From positions 5,270,001-5,334,000 of the forward strand of contig NZ_CP126110.1 of assembly GCF_030123405.1 (NCBI RefSeq): a DNA stretch of 64,000 nucleotides, in the 5' to 3' direction. Positions 41,058-50,323 of the stretch are shown in pieces (position 1 is the first letter of the stretch; each line of letters starts with the position of its first letter). The notes under the pieces are model-generated. The model saw only the letters and a program-made list of their open reading frames with translations, searched no databases and had not been told where the DNA came from. The translations under genes were made by a program, and so were the position numbers. Source of the DNA: Neobacillus sp. WH10. GTDB lineage: Bacteria; Bacillota; Bacilli; Bacillales; Cytobacillaceae.

Positions 41058-44000
41058 ATGCTGAAAACTAGGTTTATGAAATTGCTGACAACTAAATTAG
41101 AGGATGGCCGTTATCTACTGACGGCCCAGGAGGAACATGGTTACGAGATGCAACCTTCCATGTGGAAGAACCTCGTTTTTAGCAGCCATGAGGAAAGCTT
41201 CTTCGGAACGCTTCTTGAGACGGAAACGTTGAACGGGGTCGAAGGCATTGTTATGAGCGGCTGGCAGCTGGTTTCCCTTTTTGCCAAAGAGTCGTTCAAC
41301 CGCTTTATTGAATGGGACTGGAACGATCAATCCGAGATTTGTCTTGCGGCCGCCCATTCGCTTTATGAAGGGATTTTAGAAAAAGACTGGCTGCCAGACT
41401 TTTCGGTGTGGGAGCACGGCGAGTTCCGCTGGAAGCTTCCGGAACGGGTGAAGGATGAATTTGATCCGTCTTTTTGGGAACAAAAGGTTGCAGATGAGTC
41501 TGGATCTATGGACTCTGAACCCGTCGATGGCCTTAATCGATCCCGATCTGAAGGTCTTGAAGTCGTAAATGACGAGTCCGGTGAGTTCCCAGATGATAAT
41601 CTTGGCACGACTAAAAGCTACATTTCCGATTTATTTAACAGTGCCCTTGATGCCTATTTAACGAGGAATTCAGCGATGAAAGAGCTGTTCGGACCAAAGC
41701 TTGATTTGTTGAAAAAGCAAGATATCTCCGGCAGCGAGCTTGCCCGTTATTTTGATGAAGAAAGCTGGCTTGAGTGGGTCGGAATTAAGGAAAGTGATAC
41801 ACCATTTACGATCGGGCTACGGCTGGATGAACCTGTTGATGGTGAGGGTGCATGGAGCCTGGATGTATTTTTACGAGGGAAGAAAAATGTTGAGGAGATT
41901 GTTGATCTCGAAGATGCCACGAAGATCCCTGCGAAGTGGCGGCCATTTTTAGAAAAAGTGGATCGTGAACTTAGTCGCTGGGTACGATTGATTCCATGGC
42001 TGGGCGAGGACCTAGGTGATAAAGCGAATTTGGCCTATGAGAACCGCCTCAAAACCCATCTTACCGAGGAAGAAGCGTGGATGTTTTTAACCGAGGCCAG
42101 TGAGACTTTATTGGCCTTGGATGTAGAAATCCTCCTCCCTTCTTGGTGGCAGGCTATGAAAAATGCTAACTTGAAGGTCAAGGCGTCGCTGAAAGGGACG
42201 TCGAGCCACCGTCCGTCGTTCGTCGGGCTACAGGCGATGCTTGATTTCAACTGGCGTTTTTCGATGAACGGTGTCGACTTGTCCGAAGAGGAGTTTGGCA
42301 AGCTTGTCGAGGAAAAGCGGCGGCTTGTCTTTATTCGCGGCCGCTGGGTGAAGCTCGATCCGCAGTTTATTCGCCAAATTCAGGATTTGATGAAACGTGC
42401 CGAAAAAGAGGGCTTACATGTCCGCGATTTGCTTGAGCAGGAGCTGGTGGAATCGGAGGCGACTGAGGATGAGCTTGAAAATCCGAAGGCGTTTGCGAAA
42501 ATTCAAATCGAATTGAACCGCCAATGGAAGCAGATGGTCAAGCAACTGTCGGAGGTTCACGAAATACCGATGGAGCCTGTTCCAGACGGTCTGAACGGAG
42601 AGCTCCGCCCCTACCAGCAGCTCGGCATGAGTTGGCTTTGGTTTTTACGTCAGCACGGCTTTGGTGCCTGTCTCGCCGACGACATGGGTCTCGGCAAAAC
42701 CGTCCAGCTTATTTCTTATCTGCTAAAGGTAAAGGATGAAGTGGTGCCTGACACCGTTAATACTATTAACACGCTTCAGAGCAAAGAAAAGGTGCCTGAC
42801 ACCATTAACACTATCCCGCGTAAAAAAACTGATGGGGATGTGGCGGCAGGTCCCGCTAAGGTGAAGGTTCCGACGAGGGCGGCGCTGATTATCTGTCCGA
42901 CATCTGTGCTTGGGAACTGGCAGAAGGAGCTAGAGCGCTTTGCTCCAGAGTTGAAGGTGTATTTACATTACGGTTCAAACCGCCTGAAGGAGGAGGCTTT
43001 TTCCGACAAAGTTCAAGCTGCAGATGTAGTGTTGACTTCGTACGGATTGAGCCACTTAGATTCCGAGGAGTTCGAATCGCTCATTTGGAGTACGATTGCA
43101 ATTGATGAAGCGCAGAACATTAAGAACGCACAGACGAAGCAATCGAGGGCAGTGCGCAGACTGCGTGGCCGCCACCATATTGCCTTGACGGGAACACCAA
43201 TGGAAAATCGCCTATCCGAGCTCTGGTCGATTTTTGATTTTACCAATCATGGTTATCTTGGCAGCATGGGGCAATTCCAGAAGAAGTTTGTCATTCCGAT
43301 TGAAAAGGATGAGAAAAAGGAAAAAGTACAGCAGTTACAATCGTTGATTCGCCCATTTTTACTGCGACGGACAAAAAAGGATGAAGAGGTTGCCCTCAAC
43401 CTCCCTGATAAGCTAGAGCAAAAGGAGTATTGCCCGCTTACAGCTGAACAAGCGTCGCTGTACGAGCAGCTCATTCATGATACGTTTGCGGAGATTGAAA
43501 AATTGTCGGGTTTCGAACGTAAGGGGTTAATTTTACAAATGTTAAGCCGTTTGAAGCAGCTGTGCAACCACCCTGCACTTTATTTAAAAGAGCGGACAGC
43601 AGGGCGAGTGCTTCTTGAGCGATCTAATAAAATGGAGAAGCTTGTCGAGCTGGTAGATGCAGTTTTGGAGCAAGGCGAAAGCTGTCTGATTTTCACGCAA
43701 TATATCGAGATGGGCGAAATGATTCGATCTACATTGAAGAAGAAATTTGGGGTCGAGGTGCCGTTTTTAAATGGAAGTGTGCCAAAGACGCAGCGTGATG
43801 GAATGATTGAGCGGTTCCAGAACGGCGAGTTCCCTGTGTTCCTGCTGTCATTGAAAGCGGGCGGAACCGGTTTGAATTTGACAGCGGCGAATCATGTCAT
43901 CCACTACGACCGCTGGTGGAATCCTGCAGTTGAGAATCAGGCCACTGACCGCGCTTATCGGATTGGGCAATCTAGGTTTGTGCACGTGCACAAGCTAATT

Positions 44001-44138
44001 TGCACAGGGACGCTCGAGGAGAAAATCGACGCCATGCTCGAGAAAAAACAATTCCTCAACGATCAAATCATAACAAGCGAAAACTGGATCACCGAACTAT
44101 CAACCGACGAGCTCAAGGATTTAGTATATTTAGGATGA
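41058..44138 (+). CDS. ywqA: SNF2-family DEAD/DEAH helicase (YwqA-like)
   Basis: A 1026-residue Swi2/Snf2 ATPase. An N-terminal bacterial SNF2-associated region reaches to about 510. Then come motif I (DDMGLGKT, about 543), motif II (DEAQ), motif III (LTGTPMENR), and the helicase C half with FLLSLKAGGTGLNL and HYDRWWNPAVENQATDRAYRIGQ. It should remodel protein-DNA complexes or translocate on DNA; the RapA role in transcription recycling is a family parallel. Two GGTGCCTGACACC repeats lie in frame between motif I and motif Ia and add about 36 residues. ATG 41058 has AAGGAG 10 bases upstream. Confidence 0.93.
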   Translation: MLKTRFMKLLTTKLEDGRYLLTAQEEHGYEMQPSMWKNLVFSSHEESFFGTLLETETLNGVEGIVMSGWQLVSLFAKESFNRFIEWDWNDQSEICLAAAHSLYEGILEKDWLPDFSVWEHGEFRWKLPERVKDEFDPSFWEQKVADESGSMDSEPVDGLNRSRSEGLEVVNDESGEFPDDNLGTTKSYISDLFNSALDAYLTRNSAMKELFGPKLDLLKKQDISGSELARYFDEESWLEWVGIKESDTPFTIGLRLDEPVDGEGAWSLDVFLRGKKNVEEIVDLEDATKIPAKWRPFLEKVDRELSRWVRLIPWLGEDLGDKANLAYENRLKTHLTEEEAWMFLTEASETLLALDVEILLPSWWQAMKNANLKVKASLKGTSSHRPSFVGLQAMLDFNWRFSMNGVDLSEEEFGKLVEEKRRLVFIRGRWVKLDPQFIRQIQDLMKRAEKEGLHVRDLLEQELVESEATEDELENPKAFAKIQIELNRQWKQMVKQLSEVHEIPMEPVPDGLNGELRPYQQLGMSWLWFLRQHGFGACLADDMGLGKTVQLISYLLKVKDEVVPDTVNTINTLQSKEKVPDTINTIPRKKTDGDVAAGPAKVKVPTRAALIICPTSVLGNWQKELERFAPELKVYLHYGSNRLKEEAFSDKVQAADVVLTSYGLSHLDSEEFESLIWSTIAIDEAQNIKNAQTKQSRAVRRLRGRHHIALTGTPMENRLSELWSIFDFTNHGYLGSMGQFQKKFVIPIEKDEKKEKVQQLQSLIRPFLLRRTKKDEEVALNLPDKLEQKEYCPLTAEQASLYEQLIHDTFAEIEKLSGFERKGLILQMLSRLKQLCNHPALYLKERTAGRVLLERSNKMEKLVELVDAVLEQGESCLIFTQYIEMGEMIRSTLKKKFGVEVPFLNGSVPKTQRDGMIERFQNGEFPVFLLSLKAGGTGLNLTAANHVIHYDRWWNPAVENQATDRAYRIGQSRFVHVHKLICTGTLEEKIDAMLEKKQFLNDQIITSENWITELSTDELKDLVYLG
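42743..42803. repeat. Two palindromic elements inside the SNF2 coding sequence
   Basis: GGTGCCTGACACC at 42743-42755 and 42791-42803, each followed by a GTTAATACTATTAAC/ATTAACACTAT tail, are read in frame as VPDT(V/I)NTI segments. They form a low-complexity insert between helicase motifs. Confidence 0.9.
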
Positions 44139-44163
44139 TAGCAAAGGTGGCAGCGTTGTTATT

Positions 44164-44224
44164 GGTGTCAGGCACCGTTCGTAATGTTTCCACTGTGATA
44201 GTGCAGCTAACGGTGACAGGCACC
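44164..44224. repeat. Pair of palindromic elements after the SNF2 gene
   Basis: GGTGTCAGGCACC at 44164-44176 and the variant GGTGACAGGCACC at 44212-44224, just past the stop codon. Confidence 0.8.
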
Positions 44225-44257
44225 ATATTACAATAAATACCAAAACAACAAAGATGA

Positions 44258-44291
44258 AGGGCTAGGATTTTTGTTTATCCTAGCCCTTTTC
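44258..44291. terminator. Bidirectional terminator
   Basis: GGGCTAGGAT pairs with ATCCTAGCCC and is followed by TTTTCATTTT. It separates the SNF2 gene from the converging membrane protein gene. Confidence 0.9.
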
Positions 44292-44341
44292 ATTTTAGCC
44301 GCGAACAGAGTCCGAGGGAGTTCATTTTTTTCGAATGAAGG

Positions 44342-45412
44342 TTATTTGCACTGTTCGTTTATTTTCGACGTGAGGGTATTGTAAAACTGTTGTGGTTCAT
44401 CTAAGCGAAGATGTGCTTTAATCACTTTCTTTTTAAACCCGTACATGAACTTAGCTTCAATAGGATGATAGAATTCTAATTCAAACGTGGGTTTTTCCTT
44501 CATAAAATCAGGAAGGGTTGCATCGAAAACGTTTCTAGCTTCGTCTTTTGCTAATTTTTCAGGGCCTTGATAATAGTAAAAGCTTTTAATTTCTTCAAGC
44601 GGAACGGTCAACTGTTTCATGACTCCGACCTGCAGGTGCAAATGACGATCAGTAATCATAAACGGACATAACCGGATCGCTTGTATTTCTGCTAGAAAAA
44701 ATAATAATGTATAAACGTTTATGACTAGTGCAATGATGGCCACAGTAGCATTCCACGAATGAAGGAGAAAGTGAAACCCAATCGATTCAAGTACAAGCGC
44801 GTGGATCATCATCACGTATAGAGCAATGGCACCCATTTTCTTATGATAGGTGTAATTTCGTTCGTCGTTTTCCTTTGATAATGGTTTTTTCCTCCAAGAA
44901 AATAAACCGTAATAATACATCGTCATTTCGGAGAAAAAGATATCTCGCATTCGGGATGATTCCATGTGCTGTCCCCATGCTTGCTCCATTCGATTTTGGA
45001 AGGTTGAAGCTTCACTTACGTTCGCGCGGAAACTTTTGATAATGGCCGGAATTTTCACCAGCAGCTTATAAACAACGTAAAGTTCCATCAGGAAAAAAGC
45101 TCCCTCGCCAGCAAATAAGATATATTTTACAAAGGAATATCCTGAAAGGTAGCCTTGTGGAATAATCAATACCGCTGCAGCATATCCCGCGATCATGACG
45201 GGAAGCAAATATTTGAGCGAAAACCGCTTTCTTATGATAAAAAAGTAAACGATTAATGGAATGGTAATCAAGAAGTCGAATAAGGAGCCCAAGACAACCC
45301 CTGTTGGAAGCGGTACTTCCCACTCTATACGATAAATCAATATATTTGAACTAATCACTAAGGAGAATAATAAACCGAACCACAACCAATTCTTTTTTGA
45401 TACAGTTAACAT
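44342..45412 (-). CDS. Polytopic membrane protein of unknown function
   Basis: A 356-residue protein with about four N-terminal membrane helices (14-125), a soluble middle part, two more helices (about 192-245), and a C-terminal soluble part starting LHLQVGVMKQLTVPLEEIKSFYYY. That last part resembles the beginning of a bacterial PH-type domain. It may sense or shape the membrane, but I do not recognise the family with confidence. The ATG has an AGGAGG site. It is monocistronic. Confidence 0.65.
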   Translation of the reverse strand: MLTVSKKNWLWFGLLFSLVISSNILIYRIEWEVPLPTGVVLGSLFDFLITIPLIVYFFIIRKRFSLKYLLPVMIAGYAAAVLIIPQGYLSGYSFVKYILFAGEGAFFLMELYVVYKLLVKIPAIIKSFRANVSEASTFQNRMEQAWGQHMESSRMRDIFFSEMTMYYYGLFSWRKKPLSKENDERNYTYHKKMGAIALYVMMIHALVLESIGFHFLLHSWNATVAIIALVINVYTLLFFLAEIQAIRLCPFMITDRHLHLQVGVMKQLTVPLEEIKSFYYYQGPEKLAKDEARNVFDATLPDFMKEKPTFELEFYHPIEAKFMYGFKKKVIKAHLRLDEPQQFYNTLTSKINEQCK

Positions 45413-45600
45413 TTTTTCCTCCTAGGTACCGACGTACTTTAATATAATTTTAACATAAATATCCAGTTAAGAAGGTTAAAAAGCATCATAAAGATAGTAA
45501 AAATCGTTTATTTGGTGTGAAGGATGGTCTCTTTTTTTTAAAAAGTCTGGGGTCCAACTTTAAATACCCTCAAAAAATAGGAACCTTAGGCTCCTTGTGA

Positions 45601-45983
45601 TCACTCTTTTATTCCCATTACACGAATTCGCTTATAATCTGCTACCCATTCGCCATTATGAAATATGACTTTCCTTAAGTTTTTTTCAACTCTTGTTATA
45701 ATTAGTTCACTTGCTTCAGTTGTTACGCCTTCAAACATACTAACGGCAAACATCTCTATCCAATTTCTCAACCCATTCTCACCGTTTAATGGTCTGATTG
45801 ATCAATTCCGATAACATTGATTCCTAATTGATTTAGTTTGTCAGCAATATCCCCTGTTCCACAACCGAGGTCAAGAATTCTTTCACCTTTCTGAGGCGCT
45901 AACAATCGGACTAAATCTTCACCAAAGTGCGAAACAAATGAGTGCTTTTCGTCATATAAATGGGCATTCCAATGATCATTCAT
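45601..45983 (-). pseudogene. SAM-dependent methyltransferase with internal deletion
   Basis: ATG 45983 opens MNDHWNAHLYDEKHSFVSHFGEDLV and motif I ILDLGCGTGDIADKL, then stops after GIDQSDH. Immediately downstream, in another frame, the family C-terminus reappears: GLRNWIEMFAVSMFEG ... VIFHNGEWVADYKRIRVMGIKE. About 100 central residues, including the substrate region, are gone. It is therefore inactive. Confidence 0.8.
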
Positions 45984-46109
45984 ACCGGTACCAACCCCTG
46001 CGTTTTTCAAAAATTTAATTAAAATAAAATTCTTTCAAAAATAGACTAAACTCTTTCCATCTTTTAGCCGATATAATTAATGTCAGTACTGTTACTCTCT
46101 TTTCGACAA

Positions 46110-46150
46110 TAGAATAAGAGACCTAACACGTTTTTGGTTGTTAGGTCTCT
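46110..46150 (-). terminator. Terminator of the 3D-domain gene
   Basis: AGAGACCTAACA pairs perfectly with TGTTAGGTCTCT around 10 bases and is followed on the minus strand by a weak TATTCTATT tail. Confidence 0.7.
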
Positions 46151-46183
46151 GTTCTGAACTAGTAGATTTAAAAAACTATTTTA

Positions 46184-47290
46184 CTATTCCAATATGACAA
46201 TTTTTACGGTTCTTCTGCCCCAGGCATACGCGTCTGCCTTTGTTGGCTTTAACACGTCAATCTTGTGGCCCTTAATTGCACCGCCTGTATCACCAGCAAC
46301 GGCGACACCATAGCCTTCTACCCATACTTTGCTTCCCATTGGGATAACGGATGGGTCAACTGCAATTAACTTCATATTCGGATTGGCTGCAATATCGTAG
46401 CCTGCTGACGTAATAGTACCACCATCAAACGGTGTGTATGCGGTTGCAGTGACATACATCTCTTTCCCTTTTATAGCGACGCCAATATTATCCTGTGAAG
46501 AGGATTGTCCAGATCCGGATGTCCGTGATGCCTGCTCACTGCTGATACTTGCTTGGATATTTTTCATCTGGGATTCAATGCCGGCTTTATCTTGTTCTGC
46601 CAGTGCGACTTCCTGTGCGATTTGATTATATTTGTCTTGCATAACAGTTAAGGATTGCTGTCTTTTTTGCATGTTTTGATCAAGGTCTTCCTGCTGTTTA
46701 GCAAGTGCCTTTTGACCTTCTTCTAAAATTTGTTCTTGACGGTCAATCTCTTCTTTGTCTTTTTCAATCTGTTTAAGGTCTTCCTTTTGCGCTGTCAAAA
46801 TTTCTTTATCCGCATCCATTAGTGTTGATGCAGCGCTGGCCCGTTGAATAAAATCTGAGATACTGTCAGCTTCAAATAATAGGTTAACAATAATATTGAC
46901 ATTACTATTTTGTTGCATTGCTACTGCCCGCTTTTTCATAATATCTTTGCGGCCAAGCATTTTGTCCTCAAGCACGACAATCTCTTCTTTTTTCTTTTCA
47001 ATGAGTTGGTTTATTTCATCGATTTTCGCTTGAGTTTTTGCCATTTCATCTTTGTTCTTAGTAATCTCATTGTAAATCGATTCTAATTCTTGTTGAATAT
47101 TTTCTATTTCTTTATTAACAGATTGTTCTTCTTGTTTCTTTTGCTCTACTATTCTATTCTTTTGCTCTAGCTGCTGCTTAGCATTATGTAGGGCATCACT
47201 GTTTGTTTGTGCATATGTAACCATACTACCAGATGCACATAACATCATTGTAAGTAACACGAGAATGATACGCTTGCTTGTCAATTGCAT
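46184..47290 (-). CDS. Secreted coiled-coil protein with C-terminal 3D (MltA-like) domain
   Basis: A 368-residue exported protein. The signal peptide ends near TYA-Q (27), and a long Gln/Glu/Lys-rich coiled coil follows to about residue 250, as in CwlO/PcsB. The C-terminal 3D domain has YVTATAYTPFDGG, LIAVDPSVIPMGSKVWVEGYG, AVAGDTGGAIKGHKIDV and the catalytic-type aspartates, as in YocH and Sps lytic proteins. It probably cuts or senses peptidoglycan. The promoter region holds TGTAAC-N5-TGCTAT, a partial match to a WalR site, so WalRK control is possible but weakly supported. Confidence 0.87.
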   Translation of the reverse strand: MQLTSKRIILVLLTMMLCASGSMVTYAQTNSDALHNAKQQLEQKNRIVEQKKQEEQSVNKEIENIQQELESIYNEITKNKDEMAKTQAKIDEINQLIEKKKEEIVVLEDKMLGRKDIMKKRAVAMQQNSNVNIIVNLLFEADSISDFIQRASAASTLMDADKEILTAQKEDLKQIEKDKEEIDRQEQILEEGQKALAKQQEDLDQNMQKRQQSLTVMQDKYNQIAQEVALAEQDKAGIESQMKNIQASISSEQASRTSGSGQSSSQDNIGVAIKGKEMYVTATAYTPFDGGTITSAGYDIAANPNMKLIAVDPSVIPMGSKVWVEGYGVAVAGDTGGAIKGHKIDVLKPTKADAYAWGRRTVKIVILE

Positions 47291-47486
47291 ACACTTTCCC
47301 CTTTCCTTAGTAATCTATTTATACCAAAACAATATAGCAGTTATGTTACAAAAAGATTAAGAGTGTATCACAATTTGTCATAATAAAATGGAAAGTGTCT
47401 ATTCTGTGGCATAACAGCCCCAACTTTTATCATAGTTCAAATAGTACTAATGTTTCACCTTTTACCATGGTGCCAATAGCACTATG

Positions 47487-47499
47487 GGTGTCAGGCACC
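47487..47499. repeat. GGTGTCAGGCACC element
   Basis: A copy of the dispersed palindrome with the same ACTCGTGGACA...TGTCC tail type as the copy at 40937. Confidence 0.8.
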
Positions 47500-47563
47500 A
47501 CTCGTGGACATTGTCCGCCTGGAGTGGACAGTGGGCGTTTATTTTGAGATGCGTTGAAATAGG

Positions 47564-47596
47564 AAATGGCTCCGGTTGTATCCGGAGCCATTTTTA
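47564..47596. terminator. Terminator-type hairpin
   Basis: AAATGGCTCCGG pairs perfectly with CCGGAGCCATTT around 6 bases. T-runs on both sides allow use in either direction; the minus-strand gene at 47617 ends just before it. Confidence 0.8.
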
Positions 47597-47616
47597 GTCA
47601 TTTTCTCGATTTATGG

Positions 47617-48024
47617 TTATTCGTTTTCCAGCTCCTTCCCCTCTGCTATAATGCGCACCTTCTGCCGCTTATTTGGACAAGTATTTCGATGGGGAGGAAA
47701 TCCTAGGAAGGAAACCCTATTCCCTTCCTTAATGACAAAATTGGATAACAAATCAAAGGCTTCTTCATTCGTTAGCTCACCGGCGCCTTCTTTAATACTT
47801 ATTAATCGTTGGTTGAGGTCAACATGGACGCTGCAACCATCGTATTTCAAGGAAATTTTTTTGTCATCTTCTAGAGGAATACATTGATATGGAGAGTTCT
47901 TAGTTGATGTGATCGACTGTTTTGTAAGCTGGATTGCATCAGAAAAGCTTGGTTTGCATGTAATTTGTAATTCTTGGTCGTTGATTTGTTTCCCAATGAG
48001 GATTAACGAACTTTCATTTTTCAA
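47617..48024 (-). CDS. Conserved-type protein of unknown function
   Basis: A 135-residue cytoplasmic protein. The frame opens at TTG 48039, but GGAGG lies inside that stretch, 8 bases before TTG 48024, so the shorter form is chosen. Features seen: an acidic middle with IKEGAGELTNEEAFDLLSNFV and a C-terminal VSFLGFPPHRNTCPNKRQKVRII. No catalytic motif or export signal is recognised. It lies downstream of the ssb operon on the same strand but with its own ribosome site and terminator. Confidence 0.6.
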   Translation of the reverse strand: MKNESSLILIGKQINDQELQITCKPSFSDAIQLTKQSITSTKNSPYQCIPLEDDKKISLKYDGCSVHVDLNQRLISIKEGAGELTNEEAFDLLSNFVIKEGNRVSFLGFPPHRNTCPNKRQKVRIIAEGKELENE

Positions 48025-48533
48025 ATAAAATACCTCCAAATTATTACAATTATCGACGGTAATTATTCGACAATAGTTTTATTATTCCTGCTAGCAAATT
48101 TCTGTTTGTGCAATTTTTTGTCGTGTGCGTTATTTTCACAATAGTAACTGTGCATAACTAACCTACTAATAAGGAGTACCTGATAGAAGGGCTTTAACGG
48201 CTGCTACCTAGTGGAGAGGCACCCGGTTAGGCGCAAAAAAGAAAAACCAGAAGATCCGGATATCGGAATAAGTATAAAGCTAATGGAATAAGAACCGGAA
48301 TTGAAAATGGCCCTCGTCGGTCTTTATCTAATTGGATCGAGATACAGGAGTTTTTTCGGACAGGATAGTAGGCTTTATTAAGTTAGATATGGGGCAAAAT
48401 AACACCGAAGAAGCCGCTGACACGAGTTCAGCGGCTTCTAAAAAAAAACAGGGGGGTTTTTCTACTAGTTTCCCCCGCTCACTGATTTTTATACATAGAA
48501 ATATCGGGAAGGACACTTGAATTATGAATCTGG
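48025..48533. other. Gene-free stretch with one strong hairpin
   Basis: No ORF with a convincing start was found. It contains GAAGCCGCTGA / TCAGCGGCTTC at about 48407-48438 followed by nine A on the plus strand (a terminator for minus-strand reading would need T on the other side, which is absent), and a GAGAGGCACCCGGTTAGGCGC segment of unknown meaning. A 62-codon frame over the hairpin is not believed. Confidence 0.4.
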
Positions 48534-48590
48534 CTCTTTTATTTGCGATTCCAACCCTTTTATTTGCGATTCCAGCTCTTTTATTTGTGA
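48534..48590. repeat. 21-bp short tandem repeat (3 units)
   Basis: CTTTTATTTGCGATTCCA recurs at about 48534, 48555 and, truncated, 48576. It has the same style as the larger 52-bp arrays. Confidence 0.75.
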
Positions 48591-48650
48591 AGGTCCCTTC
48601 TATGTTAATGAAGACACAAAATTTCGATCCCCATGTCCTCCTTTCTTTTT

Positions 48651-48678
48651 ATAAAAAAAAAGCCGGCAGTTAGCCGGA
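48651..48678 (-). terminator. Terminator of the ssb operon
   Basis: CCGGC and GCCGG pair around 5 bases and are followed by nine T on the minus strand, about 130 bases after the last ORF. Confidence 0.8.
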
Positions 48679-48806
48679 AAATTGGAGGTCACGACGGAGG
48701 GATGTTTGATTTTCTCTAACGACTGGTACCATTGCGGGGAAAAATTTCACAAAAAAAGCAACACATGAAGTAGATCTGTGGCGTTTTTTGTCGAATAGTA
48801 CTCTAT

Positions 48807-49031
48807 TCAAAGGTTAATTGGAAATTTGTTGACAGATTCGTGTAGGTGTCTGGAGTAGATTTGAATGGGGCCTCGTTCCTTGATTTCTAGCTTCTGTTCT
48901 CTTATGAGCCATTCCAACTGGCTGACGCGTTTTTGCAGATTGTCGACATTTTTGTTTGCATTCCCGACCATTTTTATTAAGCTTTCCAGCAGCTGCTCTA
49001 AGTTGCTGGCAGCGTCATCATTAATTTCCAA
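48807..49031 (-). CDS. Small coiled-coil protein co-translated with SSB
   Basis: A 74-residue protein starting with TTG 49031, with AAGGAGG placed inside the ssb 3-prime end and an 11-base overlap with ssb, so the genes are coupled. Residues 5-50 form a leucine-heptad coiled coil (LEQLLESLIKMVGNANKNVDNLQKRVSQLEWLI). The earlier start in the same frame has no ribosome site. It may be a YwpG-like accessory protein, but I do not recognise it firmly. Confidence 0.6.
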   Translation of the reverse strand: MEINDDAASNLEQLLESLIKMVGNANKNVDNLQKRVSQLEWLIREQKLEIKERGPIQIYSRHLHESVNKFPINL

Positions 49032-49392
49032 TTGGCATTTCCTCCTTCTTTTGCTCAGGCAAAACATCGTGCGGCTTGGCACCTAGGAAGCGGACCGATT
49101 CAGCGATCACCTCTGTAACGTACACCCTTTTACCCTCTTTGCTCTCGTAATGGCGGGTTTGCAGTCTGCCCGTAATCCCAATAACCGAACCTTTTCGACA
49201 GTACTGACACGTATTCTCCGCAGCCTTTCGCCAAAGTGTACAAAGCACAAAATCGGCCTCAAATTCACCATTATGGTTGCGAAAGTGGCGATTCACCGCC
49301 AACGTTATGTGTGCCACAGCCGTCCCTTCTGTTGTCTTTTTTAATTCCGGATCCCGAGTCAACCGACCCACAAGAGTTACCTGATTGATCAT
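49021..49392 (-). CDS. ssbB: Single-stranded DNA-binding protein (SsbB/YwpH-like)
   Basis: A 123-residue OB-fold SSB: MINQVTLVGRLTRDPELKKT, VAHITLAVNRHFRN, CTLWRKAAENTCQYCRKGSVIGITGRLQTR and YVTEVIAESVRFLG. It lacks the long acidic C-terminal tail of essential SsbA, as expected for the competence-linked SsbB. The position next to ywpF agrees with B. subtilis ywpH. ATG 49392 with AAGGAG is chosen; the frame opens 17 codons earlier. Two extra cysteines in the loop are unusual. Confidence 0.92.
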   Translation of the reverse strand: MINQVTLVGRLTRDPELKKTTEGTAVAHITLAVNRHFRNHNGEFEADFVLCTLWRKAAENTCQYCRKGSVIGITGRLQTRHYESKEGKRVYVTEVIAESVRFLGAKPHDVLPEQKKEEMPIGN

Positions 49393-49605
49393 CTTTTTCA
49401 ACTCCTTTTTATGTGATGGCTTTATCATAGCCCTAAAGAGCAACTGCTGTAAAATAGCGATAAAGCTTTTTTCAGGGTGGTTTTTGTCAATAAAGCCGAT
49501 TTTCCCTGGGGATTCTTGTCAATAAATAGTTGCTTTTTTTTCCAAAAGCTGTTTATCTATATTTCGACAAATATTTTTCGACATTTGCTTCTGTCCGGCT
49601 TATGT

Positions 49606-49611
49606 TATAAT
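49606..49611 (+). promoter_or_regulatory. Extended -10 promoter of ywpF
   Basis: TGTTATAAT (TGn plus TATAAT) lies 26 bases before the start codon of the YwpF-like gene. Confidence 0.65.
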
Positions 49612-49636
49612 TTAAAAAAATAAACAGGAGGTAACC

Positions 49637-50068
49637 ATGAAAACATTTAAGTTATACTCATTGGATGTGGTGGAAGATGACTCTTCAGTTGAAGTCCCAC
49701 TAATAGATGGCTTGATTTTAAATAAAGAAGACGACCAATCCACCTGGCTGCTTGAGGCTTATACTGACCTGTCCCTCTATGATTATTTTAAAGAAATTTC
49801 CGAGCAAAACCGCGATATTATTGTTGAAGCGGTTATAACAAAGAAGGAGAATGCCCCTGCCTTTTTTCAAACGAAGATTTGCTCGCTGCTTAAATTTGAA
49901 AAATATATTAGCGTCTTGTTTGAAGGACATTTGCGCCGTAATAAAAGTGATTATTCCGAGCTTTTACTCGACAGCCTGATGCAAAAAGGGCTTGAAGGAG
50001 AAGAACTTCTCAAGGAATTCAAGGAGAAAATGAAAAGCAAGCCGAAGATCAAAGTAAAAAATCCGTAA
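49637..50068 (+). CDS. ywpF: YwpF-like protein
   Basis: A 143-residue cytoplasmic protein that begins MKTFKLYSLDVVEDDSSVEVPLIDGLILNKEDDQ and ends in a basic tail, matching the YwpF family of Bacillus in length and layout. Position beside ssbB and near fabZ, spoIIID and mbl is also conserved. Function unknown. AGGAGG precedes the ATG at 49637. Confidence 0.87.
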   Translation: MKTFKLYSLDVVEDDSSVEVPLIDGLILNKEDDQSTWLLEAYTDLSLYDYFKEISEQNRDIIVEAVITKKENAPAFFQTKICSLLKFEKYISVLFEGHLRRNKSDYSELLLDSLMQKGLEGEELLKEFKEKMKSKPKIKVKNP

Positions 50069-50195
50069 TTTTTTTCCGCGTGCGTGCTCGCGTTCGGAAA
50101 AATACTTTACGGGAACGGAGAAGGGCCGAACTAGAAATAGCGAACGACAAGGCAAGGTTCAGATATTGTGCCGCAACTTCATTTTCGATTAACCT

Positions 50196-50226
50196 AAACC
50201 AGCCCACAGGCTGGTTTTTATTTTTA
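50196..50226 (+). terminator. Terminator of ywpF
   Basis: AACCAGCC pairs with GGCTGGTT around CACA and is followed by TTTATTTTT. Confidence 0.9.
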
Positions 50227-50323
50227 CAAAATAGAGGGTTATTTTACATTTTTTGTTGATTTTTTGGCAATTCCTAGCGATACTAGTAATGTTAATCGAA
50301 TATTGTTTTAAGGGGGAAGTAGG

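Noticed and set aside
46184..47290. CwlO-type NlpC/P60 endopeptidase
   Set aside because: The coiled coil is CwlO-like, but the C-terminal domain is a 3D domain, not NlpC/P60.
48332..48520. 62-codon plus-strand frame
   Set aside because: It is built on a strong hairpin and an A-run, with weak start context and no recognisable features.
49393..49500. ComK box upstream of ssbB
   Set aside because: A/T-rich AAAA...TTT pairs are present but do not fit the required double-box spacing well enough to claim.
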